A stretch of DNA of 64,000 nt from Candidatus Opimibacter iunctus. GTDB taxonomy: Bacteria > Bacteroidota > Bacteroidia > Chitinophagales > Saprospiraceae. Location: NCBI GenBank assembly GCA_016716665.1, contig JADJVH010000003.1, forward strand, positions 310,001-374,000, given 5' to 3'. Within the stretch, counting starts at the first letter, position 1; each line of letters opens with the position of its first letter. A model generated the notes under the pieces. That model was not told the origin of the DNA, searched no databases, and saw nothing but the letters and a program-made list of their open reading frames with translations. This document shows, piece after piece, positions 42,986 through 50,418 of the stretch. Position numbers and translations under genes: made by a program.

Positions 42986-43516
42986 CTATGTCTTTACCCT
43001 TGCATCAAGTAACTTGATGATCTCCTCGAAGGATGGATCCACGGCCATCATCACTCCGTCCGGATTGATCAGGAACTTCGTGGGGATCTGCTTGACCCCA
43101 TAAGCCTTGACGGTCGGGGAATCAAAAGATCCTGGTTCCATGATATGATAGGGCCAGATCATCTGGTCGGTCTGTATGGCGTTGGACCAATTGGCCGCGC
43201 TGCGTTCCAGGGCGACGCTTACGATTTCAAAACCATCAGCGTCCTTGAATGACTGCTTGTTGAATTTTGCGTACAGACTGGCCAATTTCGGATTGGACTG
43301 CCTGCATGGGCCGCACCAGCTCCCCCAGAAATCAAGAAGTACGTATTTGCCCTTCAGGTCTGACAGTGAGAATGAGCTTCCATCCGGCAGTTGACCGGTG
43401 AATTCAAACGCTTTCTCTCCGGTGATGTTTTTGGGTTTCAGGTAGAGGTATTTACCCAACTGGAAACCAACAAGAATCAATAAGGCTAGTCCTACAGTCA
43501 ACAGCATGCTCTTCAT
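42986..43516 (-). CDS. TlpA-family membrane-anchored thioredoxin
   Basis: 176 residues. N-terminal anchor (LLTVGLALLILVGFQLGKYL), then a thioredoxin fold with the redox motif WCGPC (FWGSWCGPCRQSNPK) and cis-Pro region QIPTKFLINPDG. Acts as a disulfide reductase in the periplasm, possibly in cytochrome maturation. Single gene ended by a strong hairpin. Confidence 0.88.
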   Translation of the reverse strand: MKSMLLTVGLALLILVGFQLGKYLYLKPKNITGEKAFEFTGQLPDGSSFSLSDLKGKYVLLDFWGSWCGPCRQSNPKLASLYAKFNKQSFKDADGFEIVSVALERSAANWSNAIQTDQMIWPYHIMEPGSFDSPTVKAYGVKQIPTKFLINPDGVMMAVDPSFEEIIKLLDARVKT

Positions 43517-43986
43517 ATTGTGCTTCTAACAAGTGAGGGGCAAAATAGTTAAAAAGCAAGGAGCAGGGAGCACGGGGCATGGAGACTGTCCGGAAGGAGA
43601 TCTATCTGGTGGTCAATAACCAATAGCCAATAACCAAAGAATAGTGAGAGGTAAATAGCAAGTATAATCTTCGTCCCGCGGCTTGAAAGCCGCGGCAATT
43701 CAATTAAAAAAAGGCTAAGCGGGACGATGTTTTATTCAATTTGATCCTACTGGGCATAAGGAATGGCACTCCCGATTACTTTGTATTAAGCCCTATCTTT
43801 ACCCACGCAATGTTTACCCCTTCAAAATTTCTGCGAAATTTCTGTCCCCTAAAGGGGTTAAGCAATTCCAATAGGCATTTAACAATAAGCGAATCAAACA
43901 TATTCGTATCAACCCATAAACTCATAAACCTATAAGCCTATAAGCTTATAAGCTTATAAGCCCACCCACAGAAAAATCTTCATCCC
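43517..43986. other. Repeat-rich spacer before the flavin reductase gene
   Basis: No gene. It holds 7-bp-period units (CAATAAC, CAATAGC) at 43615-43638; nested palindromes CGTCCCGC (43672-43679)/GCGGGACG (43719-43726) enclosing CCGCGGCT TGAA AGCCGCGG (43676-43695); and 8-bp-period TATAAGC units at 43928-43963. Confidence 0.7.
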
Positions 43987-44868
43987 ATGAACATGCTTTC
44001 GATTGATCCCAAAGATACCCCTCAAAAAGACTTCCACCAGTTTATGCTGGGCACTGTGGCTCCACGGCCGATTGCCTTTGTGAGTACGGTGGATGAACAT
44101 GGAAATAAAAACCTCGCTCCCTATAGCTTCTTCAATGCCTTCAGTTCGAATCCGCCGATACTGGTTTTCTCGAGCAATCGGCGTGGAAGTGACAACTCTA
44201 CCAAGGATACCCTGCATAATGTGCAGGCCTCAGGAGAGTGTGTGATCAATGCGGTCAACTATGCGATCGTGCGGCAGATGGCAGTTGCGTCTGTTGACTT
44301 TCCGACTGGGGTTAGTGAGTTTGAAAAAACAGGATTGACGCCTATCCCGTCTGATCTCGTCAAGGCATTTCGGGTGAAGGAATCACCTGCGCATATGGAA
44401 TGCAAAGTCAAGGACATCGTCACACTCGGGGATAAAGGCGGAGCGGGCCATCTCATCATCTGCGAAGTGGTGAGGATGCACATCTCAAAAGACGTACTGA
44501 CCGATCGTAATCGCATCGATCCTGACAAGATGGATCTGATGGGGCGGATGGGGCGTGCATACTATGTGAGGTGCAGTGGTGCGGCTATACATACTATCGT
44601 GCAGGAGTACAATCCTGTGACGATAGGATATGACCAGTTGCCCGCCCATATCAAGAACAGCCCGGTGCTCACCGGCAATGATCTCGGCAAACTTGCCGGA
44701 CAGGTGACTATGCCATCAGAAGAAGAAATCAATGCAGTCGCCAGTGAGGCAGATGTATTGAATGCACTCGGGCAGCAAAATCCTGAAGCTGCCTTGCACT
44801 ATCTCGCGAAGTCATACCTGGACAGGGATGATGTGCGGAGAGGGTTTAGTATGCTCCTTATAAAATGA
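43987..44868 (+). CDS. Flavin reductase-like FMN-binding split-barrel protein
   Basis: 293 residues. The flavin-reductase fold covers about the first 210 residues: FMLGTVAPRPIAFVSTVDE, NLAPYSFFNAFSSNPPILVF and SGECVINAVNYAIVRQM. The last ~80 residues are a less common extension (TMPSEEEINAVASEADVLNA...). Probably reduces or binds FMN for an unidentified partner. Single gene; the next + strand gene lies 266 bp on. Confidence 0.85.
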   Translation: MNMLSIDPKDTPQKDFHQFMLGTVAPRPIAFVSTVDEHGNKNLAPYSFFNAFSSNPPILVFSSNRRGSDNSTKDTLHNVQASGECVINAVNYAIVRQMAVASVDFPTGVSEFEKTGLTPIPSDLVKAFRVKESPAHMECKVKDIVTLGDKGGAGHLIICEVVRMHISKDVLTDRNRIDPDKMDLMGRMGRAYYVRCSGAAIHTIVQEYNPVTIGYDQLPAHIKNSPVLTGNDLGKLAGQVTMPSEEEINAVASEADVLNALGQQNPEAALHYLAKSYLDRDDVRRGFSMLLIK

Positions 44869-45134
44869 CTTTGGACTAGCCTATTGATTGTCGAAATGAG
44901 CAATTCGATTATCTCTATCAGTGGGCTTTGTGTATCGATGGTATTCCCTATATTTGGTTGAGGGCACAACCATGTCAACACTCATATGCTGGCGGCTTGC
45001 TGCAATAGGACTTATTCTATTTATTACAGCAATCCACTCTAGCAGAGAGGGATTGGGGTAGAATTGGAGGGTGGAGTTGCAGGTATAAACAAGTTAGAGG
45101 ATACTTACACAAATGATCATTAAGTAAAAGTAAA

Positions 45135-45347
45135 ATGAATAGGAACTTGTTAATATTGTTATCAGCATTTTTTGTAACAGCTATTGCTGCCTGCACAAAT
45201 GAGGAATGTGAGGAAACCTTGAAAAGCAATTGCTTTTGTCCGGAGAATTATGATCCGGTATGTGGCTGTAATAAGAAAACGTATGGCAATGCTTGCGAGG
45301 CGGAATGTCATGGCATTGCAATATATAGAAAAGGAAAATGTAAGTAA
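45135..45347 (+). CDS. Small lipoprotein with a Kazal-type protease-inhibitor domain
   Basis: 70 residues. Signal peptide with lipobox-like AAIAAC (FFVTAIAACTNEECEET), then one Kazal domain: CFCPENYDPVCGCNKKTYG, then NACEAECHGI. All six expected cysteines are present. Kazal domains bind serine proteases in a substrate-like way; exported bacterial ones are thought to protect against host or own proteases. The position at the front of an accessory gene cluster suggests transfer, but no attC-like site flanks it. Confidence 0.8.
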   Translation: MNRNLLILLSAFFVTAIAACTNEECEETLKSNCFCPENYDPVCGCNKKTYGNACEAECHGIAIYRKGKCK

Positions 45348-45467
45348 TGAATTCTATTTGAGCTTTTAACTCCACTCTCCTGAACAGCTTTCAATCCGCC
45401 AATTACAACCTGTCAAAGTTGTTTCTTTCTCGCCAAAACCCTAATTTGCACATTCTAAGCCGTAATC

Positions 45468-45650
45468 ATGGAAGGAAGTATTCAAATCCACTTAGAGAAA
45501 CTACCGGAAGGTGTGTACCTGGCAACTTCTGATGACATCCAAGGGCTAGTGGCCCAAGGCCGAACAATCAAAGAGACTCTTAAGATTGCCAGGGATATCA
45601 CAATTAAGCTTTTAGAATCACTTGAGAAAAGTAAATCAATTACATTATGA
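45468..45650 (+). CDS. HicB-like antitoxin-type protein
   Basis: 60 residues with the HicB-type partial RNase H fold (IQIHLEKLPEGVYLATSDDI, then GLVAQGRTIKETLKIARDIT). It overlaps the next gene by ATGA. It may serve as a second antitoxin in a three-gene module. No HicA gene is beside it. Confidence 0.65.
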   Translation: MEGSIQIHLEKLPEGVYLATSDDIQGLVAQGRTIKETLKIARDITIKLLESLEKSKSITL

Positions 45651-45844
45651 TCGATCAGTTGAAAAAAGCCATTCACCAAATCGAAAGCCTCCCTGAAAGC
45701 AAGCAAATTGAAATTGCTAAGCTGATCCAAGATGAACTCAGCTGGGATGCTTCCATCCTCCAAAGTCAAGATCAACTCGCTTCATTGGCCAAAGAAGCTC
45801 TAAAGGAATACAAGGAAGGTAAGGCTTCTGACAAGCCCTGGTAA
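45647..45844 (+). CDS. Antitoxin-like helical protein
   Basis: 65 residues, helical: LKKAIHQIESLPESKQIEIA, then a polar tail with ALKEYKEGKASDKPW. The pattern fits small antitoxins that pair with RelE/ParE-type toxins. The start overlaps the upstream stop (ATGA) and the stop overlaps the toxin start (TAATG), so all three genes are translationally coupled. Confidence 0.65.
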   Translation: MIDQLKKAIHQIESLPESKQIEIAKLIQDELSWDASILQSQDQLASLAKEALKEYKEGKASDKPW

Positions 45845-46113
45845 TGAAGTCGGTTACCTCTTCCAGGTTCAGGAAGTGTTTAGAAAACCTTCCAAGTCGT
45901 ATTCAGACAAAAGCCCGTATTGCCTATCACCTCTGGTTAGAAAATCCATACCATCCAAGCCTGCAGTATAAACAAATTCATAGCATTAGCCCAATATACG
46001 CTGTCAGGGTAAGTTTGGGTTACCGTGCATTGGGTATTCTTGAAGATGATACAATGGTGTGGTTTTGGATAGGTTCACATGAAGATTATAATTCGATGAT
46101 CAAAAACCTTTAA
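45844..46113 (+). CDS. RelE/ParE-like toxin of the three-gene cluster
   Basis: 89 residues: RFRKCLENLPSRIQTKARIA, then YAVRVSLGYRALGILEDDTM and VWFWIGSHEDYNSMI. The last part matches the WFWIGSHxxY end of a RelE/ParE-type toxin branch. It ends 10 bp before the first attC-like element, so the three genes would form the cargo of one cassette. Toxin-antitoxin pairs are typical cargo of large integron arrays. Confidence 0.75.
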   Translation: MKSVTSSRFRKCLENLPSRIQTKARIAYHLWLENPYHPSLQYKQIHSISPIYAVRVSLGYRALGILEDDTMVWFWIGSHEDYNSMIKNL

Positions 46114-46123
46114 GGACAACAAC

Positions 46124-46248
46124 CGATAACATTGGCTTCACACTATGGCGAATATTGCGAATCGATATGCTTTTCCCTTTGATTCAGTATTTACTATCTT
46201 GAAGATATATTCCGGGAGCGCCACGTCGTGAAGCCCGGGTCGTTATAC
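46124..46248 (+). repeat. attC-like site 1
   Basis: Imperfect palindrome with integron attC layout. Outer pair ATAAC (46126-46130) / GTTAT (46242-46246); second pair GGCTTCAC / GTGAAGCC (perfect 8 bp); 5-nt unpaired spacers ACTAT and ACGTC; then GGCG / CGCC and an inner stem AATAT / ATATT. The length is 125 bp, like Vibrio VCR-type sites. It starts 10 bp after the toxin stop codon, as attC sites do. Confidence 0.65.
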
Positions 46249-46282
46249 TTCATGCAATTTCTATTCAACTAACTTAAAGTAA

Positions 46283-47150
46283 ATGGCAGACAATATATAC
46301 GAAGAGCATTCAGATAATCCGACAAACAATCAATCGGAAAATCACCCTAACGAAGTTATCCCTGCAAACGAAACAGAGGCAATTGCCACAAATCAAGAAA
46401 CTGAAAATATGGAAGTACATCATCATGCACATCACGAAGGAAAGAAAAGCTGGAAATCATATTTCTGGGAATTTTTAATGTTGTTCCTGGCTGTGTTCTG
46501 CGGCTTTTTGGCTGAGTATCAGTTAGAGCATAAAATTGAACGAGACAGAGAAGTGGTTTACCTCAAGAACCTATTTGAAGATTTAAAAGATGATGTAAAT
46601 CATTATGCTGAATACGACAGTATTTCTTTTCAATATTTTTCCATCATAGATTCTCTCATGATGCTGATGAAAAGTGCAGACAGAGACAAGCATCTTAACA
46701 GAATTTACTATTTGGAAAGAGCGGCTACAATGAACGTGAATAATTTCCTTAGCTATAATTCGCGCACCTACGAACAAATGAAACACTCCGGGCATTTGAG
46801 GTTAATAAGAAATCAACAAGTGGCTGATAGTATTTCAGCTTACTATTTTTTCATTACAAGCGCTTGACTTGCAAAACAACATTATCAAAGACAGGATATC
46901 AGAATACATGCAGGGAGCAGGAAAAGTGTTTGATGCACAAATATTATTTCAAATCTTCAAGACTAAACAAGCTCCTATAATTGATTCTTTAAAACTTATT
47001 ACAAACAACGCTCAGGACATAAATATATTTCTGACAAACACCCAATACTATTATGGGGCACGCAAACTACAACAAGAGGGTTGTAATGAAAGAGCTAAAC
47101 GCGCGCAACGGCTATTGGAACTGATGAGAAAAGAATATGACTTTGAATAA
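46283..47150 (+). pseudogene. Membrane-anchored protein with His-rich N-terminus, frameshifted
   Basis: Two pieces (46283-46867 and 46869-47150) form one protein of about 285 residues. It has a polar N-terminus, a His-rich segment (MEVHHHAHHEGKKSWKSYF), one membrane helix (WEFLMLFLAVFCGFLAEYQL) and a long helical periplasmic region. The first frame ends TSA-stop; the other frame reads on as ALDLQNNIIKDRISEYMQGA without a start codon, so a one-base indel near 46860 broke it. Proteins of this build (often annotated DUF6090 or hypothetical) are frequent in Bacteroidota; their function is unknown. It lies between two attC-like sites as a cassette-type gene. Confidence 0.7.
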
Positions 47151-47201
47151 CCAGGTTTCTAATATCGAAAATCAAATCTATGAAGACACAATAGCACGAA
47201 C

Positions 47202-47333
47202 GCATAACATTGGCTCGGTAAAATGGCGGGCCAAGTGCTTTCTAATACAGTTGTACATTATTGAACATTTGTGGTTTCTAAATTGAAAATTGCTAAATTT
47301 CCGCCACATTCACCAAGCCGCAAATCGTTACCG
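47202..47333 (+). repeat. attC-like site 2
   Basis: Same layout as site 1: TAAC (47205-47208) / GTTA (47327-47330); GGCTCGGT / ACCAAGCC; unpaired AAAAT versus ACATTC; then GGCGG / CCGCC. The left end shares the pattern ATAACATTGGCT...ATGGCG with site 1. 132 bp; begins 52 bp after the end of the broken membrane-protein gene. Confidence 0.65.
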
Positions 47334-47365
47334 GACATTTGCAGTATCATTATAGAAATGAATTT

Positions 47366-48004
47366 ATGAAATATTATCAGTTGTTAGCCATTTCCCTTAT
47401 TTCCCTTTACAGCTGTAAACAGGATGAACCGAGAGTTCAGAAAACCAGTGATTTTCAAATCCATTTAGCCGGTGGAGAAACTATTACATTTTATAATCCT
47501 GAGTGTGAGTTTAACATTTTTGCTCAGAATCAAGCACAATTTAATGGGTCAAGTTCGGTTGGATATTCTGTCTTTTCAACATATTGGAATTCATACTCAA
47601 TGGATAGTACAATAAATCAAATATGGATAGACCTTCTGATAGTGCCTTCTCCACCAAATGAACTCTACAATCTTGATAGTTTACCAAAAATCCTGGCTGT
47701 TGAAAATAATTCAACCAATAATGAACATCTCCAGGTAAATGTTCAAATGGAAATTAATGGTAAAAGATATGATAATCAACTTTGGGATACTGACCCAAAC
47801 ACTCCACCATGGGAAAATAGTGATTCATTATATTTTGAAATCGAAGAGTACGAGATTTTCTTCAATTCAGAGTGCTTAAATAGGGAGCTACTTTACCTGA
47901 AATTTCAGATTGAGGGCAAACTCTATGCATCTGATTTTTTTATTAAAACCGATTCAATTGAAATCAATATGAGTGAAATGAAATTGCTATTCGCAGCGGA
48001 TTGA
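47366..48004 (+). CDS. Orphan lipoprotein of a cassette-like unit
   Basis: 212 residues from the ATG at 47366; an open frame reaching to 47339 starts inside the space after attC site 2 and is rejected. The signal peptide MKYYQLLAISLISLYSC ends in a lipobox Cys. The rest is a beta-rich exported domain (FQIHLAGGETITFYNPECEF, NQIWIDLLIVPSPPNE) that I do not recognise. It is much more AT-rich than the backbone genes and lies between attC-like sites 2 and 3. Confidence 0.7.
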   Translation: MKYYQLLAISLISLYSCKQDEPRVQKTSDFQIHLAGGETITFYNPECEFNIFAQNQAQFNGSSSVGYSVFSTYWNSYSMDSTINQIWIDLLIVPSPPNELYNLDSLPKILAVENNSTNNEHLQVNVQMEINGKRYDNQLWDTDPNTPPWENSDSLYFEIEEYEIFFNSECLNRELLYLKFQIEGKLYASDFFIKTDSIEINMSEMKLLFAAD

Positions 48005-48026
48005 TAATGTGAGCCAGGAAAACGTC

Positions 48027-48151
48027 CTCTAACATCGAATGTAGCCAATGGCGGATATTGGAGTAATTGAATAGTTTTACATTGACAAGGTTATGTCTAA
48101 ATGGAAGATAACTAACTTGAATCGCCACTGCCTGTAGTCCGGACGTTTTCG
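48027..48151 (+). repeat. attC-like site 3
   Basis: 125 bp, the weakest of the three. Outer AAC (48031-48033) / GTT (48145-48147). The left arm AACATCGAATGTAGCCAATG and the complement of the right arm match well when G-U pairs are allowed, and the inner GGCGGAT / ATCGCC pair is clear. It shares ATGGCGxATATTG with site 1. It begins 22 bp after the lipoprotein stop and ends 46 bp before the next gene. Confidence 0.55.
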
Positions 48152-48197
48152 GTCATTGTAAATAGATAATATCAACACAAAATGAAATAAAAACAAA

Positions 48198-48812
48198 ATG
48201 AAAGTAATAGTATTTGGTGGGACAGGAGATGTAGGGCAAATAATTGTCAAAAAGTTACGTGACAGAGGGCAAAAAGTGTGTGTACTAACAAGACAAATGA
48301 AAGAAGCGCAAACAAACCTGACTTATGAATTTGGAAATGTACTTGACATTGGCAAACTAGAAAATATGATTGAGCCCAATGACAAGATAATTGTTTCATT
48401 AGGCTTCAACAATAGCAGTTTTGATACAATGTCAAGAGGAACTGAAAACATCATTTCTGTTATGAAAAAGAAAGGTGCAAAGAGACTCATTTGTTTGAGC
48501 GCACAAGGGGCTGGCGATAGTTGGGACTATATGCCTGATGAATTCAAAGAAATGGTTTTGAGCAATGACATATTAAATGCTTCATTCAAAGACCATACTA
48601 TTCAAGAAGGATTTATAAAACAATCTGACCTTGATTGGACTATTGTAAGACCTACAGAAATTATTAACGATAAGGAAAGCGGGACTTTTACAATTAACAG
48701 ACCTACCGAAAATTCAAGATTTCAAATCAGTAATTCAGACGTTGCACAATTTATTGTTACAGAATTGACGGAAGAAAAATATCTTCATCAAGTTGCAATG
48801 ATTACGGACTGA
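48198..48812 (+). CDS. NAD(P)-binding Rossmann protein (atypical SDR / NmrA-like)
   Basis: 204 residues. Dinucleotide-binding motif GGTGDVGQIIVKKLRDRGQK at the N-terminus (pattern GxxGxxG), then ICLSAQGAGDSWDYMPDEFK and the C-terminal DLDWTIVRPTEI typical of NAD(P)H-binding epimerase-like proteins. Substrate unknown. AT-rich, directly after attC-like site 3, so likely a captured cassette gene. Confidence 0.82.
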   Translation: MKVIVFGGTGDVGQIIVKKLRDRGQKVCVLTRQMKEAQTNLTYEFGNVLDIGKLENMIEPNDKIIVSLGFNNSSFDTMSRGTENIISVMKKKGAKRLICLSAQGAGDSWDYMPDEFKEMVLSNDILNASFKDHTIQEGFIKQSDLDWTIVRPTEIINDKESGTFTINRPTENSRFQISNSDVAQFIVTELTEEKYLHQVAMITD

Positions 48813-49079
48813 TGAAACAACGAAGCGGTAACAAACACTTTTATGGGGGCGGAATTATGATGGGTTGCAAGATCTGACTTCACAGGTTGTGCATTCGTTT
48901 TATCTTTTCAAGAGTAGAAAAGCAGATAACAATGGATGCCCGTAATCAGGGCTATCCACTTTGAGGATGTCTCCCTCAGTTGATTTCTGGCTCTCACCAC
49001 ATCATGTTCAACGTTGATAACCTTGACAAATTAATCTAAAGGCCTGCGCCGCTTCAACGACATAGAAAGCGATTGCATT
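48813..49079. other. Spacer with a possible degenerate attC half-site
   Basis: No gene. CGGTAAC at 48826-48832 followed by ...TTTTATGGGGGCGG resembles the left end of the upstream attC-like sites, 14 bp after the stop of the preceding gene. I cannot find a convincing right half; GCGCCGC near 49046 is the only candidate. It may be the remains of a fourth site. Confidence 0.3.
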
Positions 49080-49103
49080 AGTTACCAAAATCTGGTAACT
49101 TTG
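49080..49103 (+). promoter_or_regulatory. parDE promoter with overlapping operator
   Basis: AGTTACCA (49080-49087) and TGGTAACT (49093-49100) form a perfect 8-bp inverted repeat with a 5-bp gap. The -7 box TAACTTTG (49096-49103) overlaps the right arm. This is the usual layout for ParD autorepression. Confidence 0.6.
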
Positions 49104-49118
49104 ATAAAATTTCAGATC

Positions 49119-49364
49119 ATGGGCAAAAACACATCCGTATCCCTGGGAGATCACTTCGAAGAATTCGTTGAGCAGAGTATTGAGCAAGGCAGGTACAGCA
49201 ACGCCAGTGAAGTTATTCGTGCCGGACTACGCTTATTGGAAGAAGAGGAGAGCAGGTTCAATGCCCTGAAAACTGCAATCCAGGAAGGATTGGACAGTGG
49301 GTTCATTCCGTTTGATCCCAAGGCACATTTGAAGTCATTGAAGGCACGGAAGAAGGATGTCTAA
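49119..49364 (+). CDS. parD: ParD-family antitoxin
   Basis: About 81 residues from the ATG at 49119 (MGKNTSVSLGDHFEEFVEQS). An N-terminal ribbon-helix-helix is followed by YSNASEVIRAGLRLLEEEES, the ParD signature, and an acidic then basic tail that wraps the toxin. The upstream in-frame extension overlaps the promoter and is rejected. It overlaps parE by 8 bp. Confidence 0.88.
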   Translation: MGKNTSVSLGDHFEEFVEQSIEQGRYSNASEVIRAGLRLLEEEESRFNALKTAIQEGLDSGFIPFDPKAHLKSLKARKKDV

Positions 49365-49656
49365 GTATGTACTCGCCCGAAAAGCCATTCTGGACCTGGC
49401 AGGAATCTGGGAGTATACTTGCACTACCTGGTCGGAATCACAGGCTGATACATATTATGCATTATTGACCGGCTCTTTTTTAACCCTATCCGAGAATCCG
49501 GCCTTAGGCAAACATTATGATGAAATAAGCCTTGGCCTCAAGGGTATGCGTGTGGGACAACACATCATCTTTTACCAGCAGTCAAAAGCGAATCAAATAC
49601 GGATCATTCGTATCCTGCATGTCCGAATGGATTTGCAGACCAAGATTAAAACCTAA
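49357..49656 (+). CDS. parE: ParE-family toxin
   Basis: 99 residues: YVLARKAILDLAGIWEYTCT, TWSESQADTYYALLTGSFLT, NPALGKHYDEISLGLKGMRV and the end HIIFYQQSKANQIRIIRILH. This is the classic ParE pattern; the family inhibits DNA gyrase. It overlaps parD and ends the run of accessory genes. Confidence 0.9.
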   Translation: MSKYVLARKAILDLAGIWEYTCTTWSESQADTYYALLTGSFLTLSENPALGKHYDEISLGLKGMRVGQHIIFYQQSKANQIRIIRILHVRMDLQTKIKT

Positions 49657-49732
49657 GGGCTAATAGAAATCAGACCTCTAAGGTGTAGGTGAGGACATCG
49701 ATGCAACAGTAAATGGCTATTGTAGCAGGATA

Positions 49733-50371
49733 TTAGTTTATCCCATAAATCCACATCGGCGGGATATTCTGCATCACAAAATTGACTTTGTGGAGGGGCA
49801 GCCCGCGATAAAACCACTTCATCACGGGGGGCATATAGGTAAAGAACCGATATGCCGCACCATGCCTGGTCTGCTCGAGGATGGCCGCGAAGATCATACG
49901 ACTGATCTGCTTTTGCAGAAAAGGAAGGCTCGATACAATGAGGTCTGTGGTAGCAAGACCATGGTCAGCAAGTATTTCATTCATCCGGTGCGCGCTATCA
50001 TGGACAACCGTAACACGGCTTCCAAATTTGTTGCGCAGGAGCTCAACATACGTTTCCTCGAGTTCGATCAGGATGATCTTTGTACCTGGCTTGCTCCTCG
50101 CGATAATCTCTGCTGTAAAGGTCCCGTTACCCGGACCTAGTTCGACGACGGTATGGATTGTGCTCCAGTCCAGGCCTGACAGGATCGCCCTGCCGGCTGT
50201 CTTCGAACTCGGGATCACAGAGGCATTGACCAATGGGTTTTTGAGGAAATTGAGCAGGAATAAGCCCCTTTCCTTCCAGACATTGTGGGCTACCGATGGC
50301 GTATCAGCAACGGCTGTGAAGGCAGTAGCCGAAGCCACTTCTGTATACTGCTCAGGCAGGGTATTTCCCAT
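49733..50371 (-). CDS. Class I SAM-dependent methyltransferase, phospholipid methyltransferase-like
   Basis: 212 residues with a Rossmann fold; the SAM motif I is VVELGPGNGTFT (about residues 75-87), then DSAHRMNEILADHG and the motif IV-like LIVSSLPF. The N-terminal FLKNPLVNASVIPSSKTAGR and the SSLPF motif are typical of the PmtA/rRNA-adenine-methyltransferase-like group that methylates phosphatidylethanolamine. Substrate is inference. Single gene. Confidence 0.78.
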   Translation of the reverse strand: MGNTLPEQYTEVASATAFTAVADTPSVAHNVWKERGLFLLNFLKNPLVNASVIPSSKTAGRAILSGLDWSTIHTVVELGPGNGTFTAEIIARSKPGTKIILIELEETYVELLRNKFGSRVTVVHDSAHRMNEILADHGLATTDLIVSSLPFLQKQISRMIFAAILEQTRHGAAYRFFTYMPPVMKWFYRGLPLHKVNFVMQNIPPMWIYGIN

Positions 50372-50418
50372 GGATGGTGTGATAAATGAACCGCAAAGCT
50401 AACCCTAAGTGGCAGATT

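Noticed and set aside
44869..45134. attI or an attC site before the Kazal gene
   Set aside because: No AAC/GTT-bounded palindrome of the right build could be seen.
48826..49087. Fourth attC site before parD
   Set aside because: A left half is visible, but the right half is not convincing; GTTACC at 49081 is better explained as the parD operator.
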